64,000 bases of DNA. Origin: Peribacillus muralis. GTDB lineage: Bacteria; Bacillota; Bacilli; Bacillales; DSM-1321. Position numbers and translations under genes: made by a program. Shown one piece after another: positions 7,705 to 16,326 of the stretch. Every line of letters begins with the position of its first letter. The stretch's first letter is position 1. The notes beneath the pieces were generated by a model that saw only the letters and a program-made list of their open reading frames with translations, did not search any database and was not told the DNA's origin. The DNA is taken from assembly GCF_001645685.2 (NCBI RefSeq), contig NZ_CP017080.1, positions 3,587,051 to 3,651,050 of the forward strand. Direction: 5' to 3'.

Positions 7705-9117
7705 TTATTTGGCCAATTCATGAATGGCACGTGCATAAATGGACGTAGCCTTAAGCATATCTTCAATGTCAATATATTCATCTTTCTGATGCGCAATATC
7801 CTCGCTGCCAGGGAATAACGGTCCAAAGGCCACGCCTTCCTTCAATGAGCGGGCGTATGTACCGCCTCCTATCGAAAGCAGTTCCGCTACATCACCGGTC
7901 TCCGCTTCATAAACCTGCTGCAGCGTCTTGATCAAAAAGCTGTCGCTATTCACATAATGCGGTGTTGAATGTGAATTGGTCTTCACGCTTAGATTATATG
8001 CAGCAAGCCTTTCCTCCAATGCCGCCTTTTGCTGTTCCCATTCGAACGTCACCGGATAGCGCACGCTGAAGCCAATCGAGCTGTCGCCTTGCTTGGAATA
8101 ATTGAAAACGCCGGCATTTATCGTCAATTCGCCCGTTTCATCATCTGCATAAGCCAGCCCTATATTATTTCCGCGGGAATCTTCAAACAAACGTTCCTTG
8201 ATGAAGGTGAAGTAGGATTTCGCATGCGGATCAAGCGTAAGATCCGCTAAAAAGACGGCTAAATGCAAACCTGCATTGATTCCATTGTTCGGTTCCATCG
8301 CGTGTGCCGACACGCCGTTCAATTCAAGAAGCACTTGATTTTTTTGGGGAACGGCTTGGCCCTTCAAGGAATATTTTTTTATAAATGCCTGATAGCCTGC
8401 CACCACCTCAGCAGGATTGGCCGCCTCGACAATCGCCGTTGCAAAATCAGGTACCATATTCGTCCTTCGGCCCGAAGAGAATTCGATGACATTCACTTCA
8501 GAGCCCGCCCCGTTTCCTGCATCAACAGGATGAATGACCGAGAAGTCCCAAATTCCTTTTTCAGCACTGATGATCGGGAAGTCCGCATCCGGCGCAAATC
8601 CCATCGATGGCATTTCCTCCACTTGAAAATAACGATCCACGCAGCGCCAGTTTGATTCCTCATCTGTGCCGATGATCATCCTGACACGTTTGTTCAAAGG
8701 CTGCCCAAGCTCGCGGACCAGCTTCATTGCATGATAGGCAGCCATCGTCGGCCCTTTATCATCGATTGCCCCGCGAGCATAAATGCGGCCATTGCGAAGC
8801 TCTGCGCCAAACGGGTCCGAACTCCACCCATCTCCTTCCGGTACAACGTCCACATGACATAATATCCCGATTAATTCGTCGCCTTCGCCCATTTCGATAT
8901 GTCCGGCTACATTATCGACATTCTTCACGGTAAAACCGTCTTTTTCGCCCAGTTGAAGCATGAAATCAAGCGCTTCCTTCACCCCTTGACCAAATGGGGC
9001 ATCCTCTGTCTTATTTTCTTCATCCAGAACACTTTTTATTTTCAATAAATTTTGTGTGTCCAGCAATAGGTCCATTTTCCGTTTTTCTACTTCTTCTCGC
9101 CAATTCAAATCAGTCAC
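7705..9117 (-). CDS. pepV: Dipeptidase PepV (M20 family metallopeptidase)
   Basis: About 470 residues. Zinc ligands are visible in ILCHVDVVPEGDGW (His/Asp, about residues 82-95), in ARGAIDDKGP (Asp about 116) and in GTDEESNWR (the catalytic Glu pair, about 150-158). PepV-type enzymes cleave dipeptides from the N-terminus in the cytoplasm. B. subtilis calls the gene ytjP. The AGAGGAG site directly touches the TTG at 9126, so the GTG at 9117, nine bases downstream, is the preferred start. The gene leads the pepV-dat pair. Confidence 0.92.
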   Translation of the reverse strand: MTDLNWREEVEKRKMDLLLDTQNLLKIKSVLDEENKTEDAPFGQGVKEALDFMLQLGEKDGFTVKNVDNVAGHIEMGEGDELIGILCHVDVVPEGDGWSSDPFGAELRNGRIYARGAIDDKGPTMAAYHAMKLVRELGQPLNKRVRMIIGTDEESNWRCVDRYFQVEEMPSMGFAPDADFPIISAEKGIWDFSVIHPVDAGNGAGSEVNVIEFSSGRRTNMVPDFATAIVEAANPAEVVAGYQAFIKKYSLKGQAVPQKNQVLLELNGVSAHAMEPNNGINAGLHLAVFLADLTLDPHAKSYFTFIKERLFEDSRGNNIGLAYADDETGELTINAGVFNYSKQGDSSIGFSVRYPVTFEWEQQKAALEERLAAYNLSVKTNSHSTPHYVNSDSFLIKTLQQVYEAETGDVAELLSIGGGTYARSLKEGVAFGPLFPGSEDIAHQKDEYIDIEDMLKATSIYARAIHELAK

Positions 9118-9537
9118 ATTCGACAACTCCTCTATTATATATATTTTTCATTTTATCACTTTTCCTACCTGTTTCGCCAAGTGTTGCACCCTTTTCTTCG
9201 TATTCCCGTTTCATCACTTCCGTCAAACTATATGGCAAAAATTCCGAAGCAGCTGATCATTCATCAAGAGCGGACTGCCTTCTTAGTGCGCTTTAGCAAG
9301 TATATCCAACATTCCACGGAATTTGGAACGTCGTTATATTTTTTTGTATCCAAAGTACAAAATGATTGCAGAATTCGATTTTAACGACTAGAATTGAACA
9401 TGCAGCGCGACTCAACCAAATAAACCAGGAAGATGGTTTCATGTAAGTGAGTTGAGAGTCTCTGCATGATCATGGACAAATAATAGACCGGTCACCCTAT
9501 TTTAATTGTACGGAAACAGAATGGGCCCCTTACAGCT

Positions 9538-9553
9538 TTGTTAACGTTAACAA
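9538..9553. promoter_or_regulatory. Perfect 16 bp palindrome, LacI/cre-like operator
   Basis: TTGTTAACGTTAACAA is fully self-complementary with a central CG, as in LacI-family operators. It matches the CcpA cre consensus except for one position. It lies about 60 bases upstream of the promoter of the SDR gene, within the otherwise gene-free stretch 9118-9719. Confidence 0.5.
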
Positions 9554-9615
9554 TTTTATTCGTGCGATTCATTTATTAAAGAAGGAAAGTGACATTCGAT
9601 TAAAAAATATAATGC

Positions 9616-9644
9616 TTGACGGATTCTTGGAGGAGTAATAATAT
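9616..9644 (+). promoter_or_regulatory. Promoter of the SDR gene
   Basis: TTGACG, a 17-base spacer and TAATAT. A second weaker candidate is TTGATA (9651-9656), 15 bases, TATAAT (9672-9677). The rest of 9118-9719 holds no gene that I can support. Confidence 0.6.
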
Positions 9645-9719
9645 TGCTCGTTGATAATCCACCTTTTGGACTATAATATTCACACATACTCCATTCACAA
9701 AAATTTTGGGAGAGTGATC

Positions 9720-10457
9720 ATGATGGGAAGATTGATTAATAAAGTAGCCATTATTACTGGCGGAGCGTCTGGTATGGGAAGAGAAATGGTGGATCTATTC
9801 ACTAAAGAAGGAGCACAAGTCATTGCTGCCGATATTAATGAAAAAGCTGTAGCGGCAGTGAATGAATTGGACAACGTCTATGGAACTGTGCTTGATGTTT
9901 CTTCCGACGAAAGCTGGAAAAGAATGACGGATGACGTAATTGCTAAATTCGGGAAAGTGGACATATTGATCAACAATGCAGGCATCTCATCAGAAAAAGG
10001 AATTAACGATACGACTTTGGCTGATTGGCAGCTAATGCTGAGCATCAATGGGTTTGGACCATTTCTTGGAATGAAGCATATCATTCCATACATGGTTAAA
10101 GAAGGAAAAGGCGCCGTTGTGAACATTTCCTCCTTTACTGCCCAAATCGGAATGGGCCTTAACTCTTATTCAGCTTCCAAAGGTGCGGTACGTGCCATTT
10201 CCAAGGCAGCCGCAACCCAATATGGCCGCATGGGCGTCCGTGTCAATGCCGTATTCCCTGGTATCATCGAAACGCCAATGACACATAAATTGGAAGAATC
10301 CAAAGATCTCGTGAACCAGATGATTCAAGCGACTCCGCTTCAACGTCTCGGTCAACCGGCCGATATTGCCAATGCGGTACTTTACCTGGCATCCGATGAA
10401 GCTTCATACGTGACAGGTGCCGAGCTTGTAATCGATGGCGGATATTCCGCTCAATGA
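9720..10457 (+). CDS. SDR family oxidoreductase
   Basis: A 245-residue classical short-chain dehydrogenase. It has TGGASGMG (NAD(P)-binding, about residues 13-20), DINE (cofactor selectivity; the acidic Asp suggests NAD(H)), NNAG (about 83-86), and the catalytic Ser-Tyr-Lys in NISSFTAQ and YSASK. The C-terminus ends in the usual VIDGGYSAQ. The closest flavours are hydroxysteroid, glucose or 3-oxoacyl dehydrogenases; the substrate cannot be named. The start is the ATG at 9720 (or 9723), behind GGGAGAG. Codons further upstream run through the promoter and are not translated. It is a single-gene unit with its own promoter and terminator. Confidence 0.87.
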   Translation: MMGRLINKVAIITGGASGMGREMVDLFTKEGAQVIAADINEKAVAAVNELDNVYGTVLDVSSDESWKRMTDDVIAKFGKVDILINNAGISSEKGINDTTLADWQLMLSINGFGPFLGMKHIIPYMVKEGKGAVVNISSFTAQIGMGLNSYSASKGAVRAISKAAATQYGRMGVRVNAVFPGIIETPMTHKLEESKDLVNQMIQATPLQRLGQPADIANAVLYLASDEASYVTGAELVIDGGYSAQ

Positions 10458-10472
10458 TGAAGGTCCGAAAAT

Positions 10473-10509
10473 GAAAATCCCGTTTCCGAGTTTCGGAAAC
10501 GGGATTTTC
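10473..10509. terminator. Bidirectional terminator between SDR and dedA genes
   Basis: GAAAATCCCGTTTCCGA and its complement around a four-base loop, with A/T-rich arms on both sides. It serves the two convergent genes. Confidence 0.9.
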
Positions 10510-10530
10510 ACATTCTAACAGAGTGGAAAG

Positions 10531-11016
10531 TCAGGTTAACACACCAATGAAATAGCCAAAAGCCGTAAATACCAAACACCAGCTAAATGCTCCTGCACCT
10601 GCAAATAAAAAGTATTTTCGTTTCTCCATTCCATTCATTCCGGAAAGGTAGCTTGCGAAGTGGCGGACCCCAGGGATGAAATAAGCAATGATGATCGTCC
10701 ATGGACCATATTTATTGAACCATGTCTCCAGCCTATCCAACCTTGGCGGGGTCATTTTAATCCATTTACCATGCTTTTTCAAAAAAGGCTTGCCCACCTT
10801 TTTCCCAATGAAATAACTGACCAGCATCCCGGAAATCGAACCAAGGAAACTTACGAGGAAAGCTCCCTGGACATTCAAAACGGAAATGGATGACAAATAG
10901 CCGACAAAAGTCATCATGAACTCATCAGGAACCGGTAAGCCAATAATCCCAAGAGCCAGCAGTCCATAAATCGCAAAATAACCATAGTTTGATATTAGTT
11001 CCTTGACCATTTCCAT
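10531..11016 (-). CDS. DedA family (SNARE-associated) membrane protein
   Basis: A 161-residue membrane protein with about four or five hydrophobic stretches. It carries DedA hallmarks: GLPVPDEFMMTFVGYL near residue 26 (the E/D pair), a GxxxG-rich segment (GSISGMLVSYFIGKKVGKP), and the amphipathic R-containing motif IPGVRHFASYLSGMNGM (about 114-130). DedA proteins are transporters or flippases for polyprenyl phosphate and other lipids. It is somewhat shorter than the usual about 200 residues but shows no internal break. The ATG at 11016 is preceded by AGGGG at eight bases. Confidence 0.87.
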   Translation of the reverse strand: MEMVKELISNYGYFAIYGLLALGIIGLPVPDEFMMTFVGYLSSISVLNVQGAFLVSFLGSISGMLVSYFIGKKVGKPFLKKHGKWIKMTPPRLDRLETWFNKYGPWTIIIAYFIPGVRHFASYLSGMNGMEKRKYFLFAGAGAFSWCLVFTAFGYFIGVLT

Positions 11017-11193
11017 CTATTGTACCCCTTTTTATACATAATCCATTTGCCCAAGCGTGCCTAGTACGTGATTCCTTCTTTATAATAGGATAACCTAAAT
11101 TCCCCCATATGAGTTGATTTTCCTAAAAAAAGAAAAAAAAAGAAAATTCAGCACGGTTATTGTTGAAAGGCGTGCCCATAGAACCAAAGCTAA

Positions 11194-11218
11194 AGCGGAC
11201 TCGATGACCGAGTCCGCT
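11194..11218 (-). terminator. Stem-loop after the signal peptidase gene
   Basis: A perfect ten-base stem AGCGGACTCG / CGAGTCCGCT with a five-base loop, five bases from the stop codon. The minus-strand U tract is short (TTTA); the plus strand has CCTTTTT, so it may act in either direction. Confidence 0.6.
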
Positions 11219-11223
11219 CCTTT

Positions 11224-11775
11224 TTAGTTCACGATTTTTATTTCCTTGATCGGCCAGTACACAAGATTGGCTTTACCGACGATTTCATCGACCGAAATCG
11301 TACCGATTTCCCGGCTATCCAGACTGTTTTGACGATTGTCCCCCATAAGGAACAACTGATCGTCCGGTACCGTCATCCCGCCTGTAATATCCTCAAGCTT
11401 AAAGGATTCAGTCAGCGGCATGCCTCCTGCCATTTGCTTCTTATATTGATCCAAGTATGGTTCTTCATAGGCTTTTCCATTGATATAAAGCGTATCATCT
11501 TTATATTCAATATGGTCACCAGGAAGACCGATAACCCTTTTAATATAATCTTTATCTACCGTAGCATGAAAAACGACGATATCAAATCGATCGATGCTAT
11601 CGATGTTCGTTCCAAACTTGGTAAGAACGATTCGCTCATGGTCTTGCAGGGTCGGCATCATCGACTCACCGTCTACGACAATCGGTGCAAAGATATACGT
11701 ACGAATTAAAAAAGCTAGAATGACAGCAATCAAGATCGCTTTTATCCATGAAAAAACTTCTTTTCTATTTTCCAA
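11224..11775 (-). CDS. sipT: Type I signal peptidase (SipS/SipT-like)
   Basis: About 183 residues with one N-terminal membrane anchor (about residues 10-28). Catalytic Ser lies in VDGESMMPTL, the catalytic Lys in DYIKRVIGLPGD, and the box E segment LMGDNRQNSLDSR is present. It removes signal peptides from exported proteins on the outer face of the membrane. An extended -10 (TGATATAAT) lies immediately before the ATG at 11805, so the messenger begins about there; the TTG at 11775, six bases after AGAGAGGGA, is therefore the real start and gives the normal SipS length. Which Sip paralogue this is cannot be told; the symbol is approximate. Confidence 0.88.
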   Translation of the reverse strand: MENRKEVFSWIKAILIAVILAFLIRTYIFAPIVVDGESMMPTLQDHERIVLTKFGTNIDSIDRFDIVVFHATVDKDYIKRVIGLPGDHIEYKDDTLYINGKAYEEPYLDQYKKQMAGGMPLTESFKLEDITGGMTVPDDQLFLMGDNRQNSLDSREIGTISVDEIVGKANLVYWPIKEIKIVN

Positions 11776-11808
11776 TCGAAGTCCCTCTCTCCGTTTTTTA
11801 TTCATGCC

Positions 11809-11817
11809 ATTATATCA
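11809..11817 (-). promoter_or_regulatory. Extended -10 of the signal peptidase gene
   Basis: On the minus strand TG-A-TATAAT, with no good -35. The predicted transcript start is about 11802, which excludes the ATG at 11805 and decides for the TTG start at 11775. Confidence 0.6.
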
Positions 11818-11869
11818 TAATCCTTTCATGATCACGTCATGCAAATACCCGACTTTTTCACTTCATACA

Positions 11870-12259
11870 TTACTTCCATTTTTCGTACTGACTCTCGATG
11901 GTTGACCACTCAATTTCACGTCGTTGCATTTTGGGCGGGCAAATTGCATTATATGTACGGACTTTCTCATTAATTTCCTCAATTCGTCTAGTTAAAAGCA
12001 TGTCCTCACCCTCGCCATTCATTTTCCGCAATGAGACGACTTCGGATAGCTCTTGGCGAATTTCCTTTTGCCATTTTATCCAAAGAGGCAGGAAACCGGC
12101 ACCTTTGGCCTTCGAGAGGAAGTCGTCATACATATTTCCCGATAGCACCGACTCCGGAAGCGGCTTTCCAAAACCAGGATTATTCTTCAGGCCGCCGTCT
12201 TTTTCATAATCGCGAAAAATCTGATCCATCCAATTCACATGCCCCTGCTCCTTCACCAT
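11870..12259 (-). CDS. DUF1992 (DnaJ-homologue subfamily C member 28-like) protein
   Basis: 129 residues, soluble and helical. The conserved DUF1992 elements are the N-terminal DQIFRDYEKDGGLKNNPGFG and GKPLP segment, a central LPLWIKWQKEIRQEL helix, and a C-terminal INEKVRTYNAICPP. The family is named after a conserved region of DNAJC28; no J-domain HPD motif is present, so it is not itself a co-chaperone on this evidence. The ATG at 12259 follows GGAGGGG at eight bases. It stands alone between the signal peptidase and a large secreted protein. Confidence 0.82.
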   Translation of the reverse strand: MVKEQGHVNWMDQIFRDYEKDGGLKNNPGFGKPLPESVLSGNMYDDFLSKAKGAGFLPLWIKWQKEIRQELSEVVSLRKMNGEGEDMLLTRRIEEINEKVRTYNAICPPKMQRREIEWSTIESQYEKWK

Positions 12260-12417
12260 AAAACGATCCCCTCCAATTTAAAAATACATCTTTTTACAAT
12301 TATATCATTTTTCCACATTCACTCTAAAATCTTTCGATTAATAATTTTCTCCGATTGCAAACAGGTTGTTCTCCTCTAAAAAAGGATTCCCGCTTCATGG
12401 AAATCCCTTTTCCGGCA

Positions 12418-14070
12418 TCATTTAACTGTAATTATCCTTTTTGTCACTGCCTTGTTCTGTGATTTATCCGCAACTGTATAAGTCAATGTATAGGAGCCCT
12501 TTTTCTTCGTATTCACGGTCCCTGTTGTTTTGATCTTATTCGTTACGTTTCCATCCAAGTTATCTTTAGCGGTAACTCCCGACTTAGGATTGAAGGCAGA
12601 GTTATAGGCAATCGTTTTATTCGTGGCTCCCGAGATGACTGGCTTCGTGCTGTCTATCGTGATCTTTCTGCTTACCGTCGCCGTATTTTTTGAAGAGTCG
12701 GTAACCGTATACTTCAATGTATAGCTTCCTTTTTTCTTCGTATTCACCGTACCCGACACTTTTAGTTTACTTGTCAAGCTGCCATCGGCATTATCCTTGG
12801 CGCTCACGTTCGATTTTGGATCAAATGAAGCATTCAATCTGATCGTTTTACTTCCTGCACCTGAAATGACTGGCTTAACTTTATCATAAACGGATACCTT
12901 CCTTATCACCTTGGCAACATTCCTTGCCTTGTCAGCTACCGTATAAGTCAAATTATAGGTGCCCACCTTCTTTGTATCCACCTTTCCCTCGACACGTATG
13001 GCGCTCGTTACATCTCCATCTTTATCATCCTTGGCTTTTACGTTGGATTTGGCATCGAATGACGAGTTGTACGGGACCGCTGCGTTCGTTGCCCCTGAAA
13101 TCACGGGTGCATTCGTATCCACGACAGGAGTCGATGGCTTATTCGAGATATAGGCCGAAGAAATATATCCCTTGATTTTCTTGTTCTCCGTTTGTACCGG
13201 GAACCAAACAAATTTATTCGCCGCTGACTCCTCATAAACAAAATCCCCGGTGATGATCAGCTTGGAATCCTTTGGCACGGTTGCATGGCCAGAAGAGGTG
13301 CTGGCCCTTTCCCTTATTTTCACACTCGCAGTCGTGGCCACTTTGTCTCCTGCCTTGAACCAATAGACGGAGTCATGCGTTTGCCCGGTCAACGTGTATT
13401 CCGGCTTTTTAAAGGTAATATTGGCCGTACTCCCTCGATCATATTCAAAGTCTTTCGTGCTGAATGGATAGCTTGCCAATTTGGTACTGGACAGATAGCT
13501 TTGTTTTTCCAACTCGGCAAACACTTCCTCTTGATAGGCACGCGTATTCCTTTTCCCGTTTTCCTGGTAAAGGGGGCTGTTCACTGGCTTTGTCCCATTG
13601 TAGGCCATGACAGGAAAATACCAGTTTTCAATGACCCGGCGTCCTGCTCCTTTGATTTTCGGCAGATCTTTTCTTGCATACATGCCACTCAGGACCTCGA
13701 CACCAGCCTCGATGTTGTAGACGATGTCATTCTCCAATTTTTTCTGGTCATACCCGCTTTTATTGGTAAGCTGCATCAAGCCGATGCCGCCATCACTGGA
13801 TTTAATCGGTTTACCAGCAGCATCGAATTGCCGCCAATCCCCATTTTCCTGCGTAGCCACCGCTTTCACCACTTCAGGGGGAATTTCTGCCGCAATCGCC
13901 GCCTTCGTCAGCAAGCAGTTAATTTGTCCGTAAGAAGGATTTTTATCCGGTTGCATTTGGCCTTGTGACGAACATGCATTAGCCCATTCAGACTCTGCGT
14001 AAGCCTGTCCATTGAACAAGCTGAATGTTAGACAAGACAATACTCCAACCTTCATTAATGGGATCTTCAT
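12418..14070 (-). CDS. Secreted lytic-transglycosylase-like protein with SH3 and three Ig-like (DUF5011) repeats
   Basis: A 550-residue exported protein. Residues 1-25 are a signal peptide ending in GQAYA. Residues about 50-175 resemble a goose-lysozyme/SLT domain: VVKAVATQENGDW with the candidate catalytic Glu, then GGIGLMQLTN and MAYNGTKPVN. Residues about 245-310 form a bacterial SH3 domain (VKIRERASTSSG, VWFPVQ, GYISSAYI). Three tandem Ig-like repeats follow (about 318-395, 396-472, 473-550), each with PVISGA, KDNxDG and a GSYTLTYTVxDxxxN core. No LPXTG or S-layer anchor follows. Probably a wall-binding peptidoglycan hydrolase. The ATG at 14070 follows GGAG. Confidence 0.82.
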   Translation of the reverse strand: MKIPLMKVGVLSCLTFSLFNGQAYAESEWANACSSQGQMQPDKNPSYGQINCLLTKAAIAAEIPPEVVKAVATQENGDWRQFDAAGKPIKSSDGGIGLMQLTNKSGYDQKKLENDIVYNIEAGVEVLSGMYARKDLPKIKGAGRRVIENWYFPVMAYNGTKPVNSPLYQENGKRNTRAYQEEVFAELEKQSYLSSTKLASYPFSTKDFEYDRGSTANITFKKPEYTLTGQTHDSVYWFKAGDKVATTASVKIRERASTSSGHATVPKDSKLIITGDFVYEESAANKFVWFPVQTENKKIKGYISSAYISNKPSTPVVDTNAPVISGATNAAVPYNSSFDAKSNVKAKDDKDGDVTSAIRVEGKVDTKKVGTYNLTYTVADKARNVAKVIRKVSVYDKVKPVISGAGSKTIRLNASFDPKSNVSAKDNADGSLTSKLKVSGTVNTKKKGSYTLKYTVTDSSKNTATVSRKITIDSTKPVISGATNKTIAYNSAFNPKSGVTAKDNLDGNVTNKIKTTGTVNTKKKGSYTLTYTVADKSQNKAVTKRIITVK

Positions 14071-14195
14071 TGATCGAACTCCAGTCTTTTAGATTTACTA
14101 TAATAGTAACATGATAGACTAGTAATTTCAGGAACAAAAGGTATTTTTATGGGAAATGACCATGTGATCCCCAAATTTCAACTTCTTTGATTAAA

Positions 14196-14226
14196 CAAAA
14201 AAGCTGACCCATCACCGGGCCAGCTT
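14196..14226 (-). terminator. Terminator of the DUF4064 gene
   Basis: On the minus strand GCTGGCCC, loop, GGGTCAGC, then TTTTTTG, about 35 bases after the stop codon. Confidence 0.8.
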
Positions 14227-14261
14227 CTTCTTTACGTCACAAAACTATGTATAGTGTAAGT

Positions 14262-14672
14262 TCAGACTATCACTTCCACCGTATCTATCGGCTTCCTTAC
14301 GAGACACATGATCCCCGGTATAATGAAAAAGATAAGCGGCCATATTTGAAAAACGGTCACTATCCCCGTTATGATCAACAAAATTCCGGCAGGCTTCACT
14401 TTACCTCCCTTCAATAAAAAGATGGCGCTCAAACCGCCTGCCAATGCAATGATCAATGAGATGATCCCCGCCCACAATAGACCCATGAACAACTTGATGG
14501 ACATATCAATCTCGGATGCCGAAATCTCCGAATCTGTCATTAAAGAATAGTCCACCATCCCTTTTAAATCGACACTGTTGATATAAACGGCAGCAATGAT
14601 CGTTACAATCAAAAAGATGGCAGCGATACTGACACCGATGATACTTAATGAGAATTCCCCTTTACGTTTCAA
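14262..14672 (-). CDS. DUF4064 domain-containing membrane protein
   Basis: 136 residues with three or four hydrophobic helices: one near the N-terminus (about 10-30), one about 63-85, and a pair near 95-125. The short extracytoplasmic segment (YINSVDLKGMVDYSLMTDSE) after the first helix is typical of the family. Function unknown. The start is a TTG preceded by GGGAGG, giving MKRKGEFSLS. It is a single gene with its own terminator. Confidence 0.72.
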   Translation of the reverse strand: MKRKGEFSLSIIGVSIAAIFLIVTIIAAVYINSVDLKGMVDYSLMTDSEISASEIDMSIKLFMGLLWAGIISLIIALAGGLSAIFLLKGGKVKPAGILLIITGIVTVFQIWPLIFFIIPGIMCLVRKPIDTVEVIV

Positions 14673-14855
14673 TTCGTTTGCCTCCCCAGAAAAGTTATTA
14701 CTATACCATACCCATTTTACAGCGGATTAAAAGGCTTTTATTCATTCTATCGAAAATCCCGTGCAGATCGCTTTAACTGGAGGTAAGTATTGCCAAGACA
14801 GTTGGGGGCAGAATGGGAATATCGATTATAAACCAAGCAGGGAAAAGGCCCTGTT

Positions 14856-16313
14856 TTAATCAGAGCCTAAAAACCTTCCATTCACGATCAACGCCACCAA
14901 TCCTTGCACAGACGGATCTTCGGGCATCATATCTACAGAAAACCCGTAATCTTCCACTCTATTACCTGTGCTTTTCCCGATTACGCCAATCGAAGCATGC
15001 TTTAATAGCTCTTCACTATCGACATTTGCCTTCCTTGTGTACTCCATCAGCATATCAACTGAATGCCGGTTCGAAAAAAGCACGGTATCGACAGCTTTTT
15101 CGGCTAGCATTCGCGGCAGTATTTCAAGGAATCTTTCATCGACAAATTTCTCGATCGATTGAGCATAATCCGCATCCCCATAATCCGAATCGATTTGGTT
15201 CTTATCCCTATCTCCAATAACCAACAGCCTTCCCGTTTCCGGCATCTCGGATTTGAGCTTGGCGCTCAGTCCGCGCTTCTGCAAAACCTTCTTCGATTTG
15301 CTCGATACTACATAAAGTTCAGAAGAAATCCGCCGAAAGTCAATCGCATATTCAGTGAGTGAATCCAAGAATCCATGGATACTTTCAGGTGAGATGAAGA
15401 GAATTCGTTCATACGATAGAAAAGAGAGCAACTGACTTTCTTCCATTTTCACACTAGCCGACATCCATTTCGGAAACTCCAAGACGTCCCCCCCAAGCTC
15501 CTGTAATCCTTCGGCTAAAGAACTCTTTGCGGTGCCAGTCCTTGCCACTAAAAATTGTTGTCCGAATAGTGGCTTCTTTTCGAACCATTGCAGCTTTTCC
15601 CTGAGCGAAATGGCCTCTCCGACCAATATGATCGCTGGATTAAGAAGAGGCCCTTCCCTTGCCCTTTCCGCGATATCGTCCAATGTCCCCTCAACGGTTA
15701 CCTGTCTTCCATACGTGCCCCATCGAATGACAAGCACCGGCGTTTTTCCTGGCTTTCCATGACCGATCAAGTTTTTGCAAATATCGGGAAGATTGCCCGC
15801 CCCCATATAAAAGGCCATCATATCTATACTATCGACAAGCCCCTTCCAATCTATATCTTGCAATCCTTCTCCGTGGCCCGTCAACATGGCATAAAATCGT
15901 CCAAGGTTTCGATGTGTCACGGGAACACCCGCATATATGGAGGCGGCAATGCCAGATGTTACACCAGGAATGATTTCAAAGGAAATTCCGTTAGCTTCCA
16001 ACGACTCCGCTTCCTCAACCACTCTTCCAAAAACAGCAGGATCCCCGCCTTTCAGACGGATCACCTCACGGCCTTCAAGCGCCTTGGACACAAGCAGGGC
16101 ATTGATGTCAGATTGCTTGATGCCATTCGAATACGGTGTCTTCCCACAATAAATCAATTCACAATCAAGCGAGGCAGCCTCCAATAGTTTTGAATTCAGC
16201 AGCATATCATAGATAATGACATCCGCTTTTTCGATGGCCCTTTGGCCTTTTACTGTAATCAGTCCCGCATCACCCGGTCCTGCCCCCACAAAATGAACCT
16301 TGCCGATGGTCAT
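14856..16313 (-). CDS. cobA: Uroporphyrinogen-III C-methyltransferase / uroporphyrinogen-III synthase-like fusion (SUMT-HemD)
   Basis: About 485 residues in two parts. Residues about 5-245 are a SUMT: VHFVGAGPGDAGLITVKG at the N-terminus, VIRLKGGDPAVFGR (about 95-108), and PGVTSGIAASIYAGVPVTHR. SUMT adds two methyl groups from SAM to uroporphyrinogen III, giving precorrin-2 for siroheme or B12. Residues about 255-480 look like a degenerate HemD domain (QQFLVARTGTAKSS, FSNRHSVDMLMEY, ASIGVIGKSTGN). The start is the ATG at 16313, nine bases after GGGGTGAG. It follows hemD by 13 bases. The HemD half is divergent and may be inactive. Confidence 0.85.
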   Translation of the reverse strand: MTIGKVHFVGAGPGDAGLITVKGQRAIEKADVIIYDMLLNSKLLEAASLDCELIYCGKTPYSNGIKQSDINALLVSKALEGREVIRLKGGDPAVFGRVVEEAESLEANGISFEIIPGVTSGIAASIYAGVPVTHRNLGRFYAMLTGHGEGLQDIDWKGLVDSIDMMAFYMGAGNLPDICKNLIGHGKPGKTPVLVIRWGTYGRQVTVEGTLDDIAERAREGPLLNPAIILVGEAISLREKLQWFEKKPLFGQQFLVARTGTAKSSLAEGLQELGGDVLEFPKWMSASVKMEESQLLSFLSYERILFISPESIHGFLDSLTEYAIDFRRISSELYVVSSKSKKVLQKRGLSAKLKSEMPETGRLLVIGDRDKNQIDSDYGDADYAQSIEKFVDERFLEILPRMLAEKAVDTVLFSNRHSVDMLMEYTRKANVDSEELLKHASIGVIGKSTGNRVEDYGFSVDMMPEDPSVQGLVALIVNGRFLGSD

Positions 16314-16326
16314 CACACACTCACCC

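Noticed and set aside
13285..13968. 227-codon plus-strand frame
   Set aside because: It is a shadow of the well-supported secreted protein gene on the other strand.
14835..14860. Terminator after the SUMT-HemD gene (CAGGG-CCTTTT-CCCTG)
   Set aside because: The stem is only five bases and the minus strand lacks a T-run; too weak to list.
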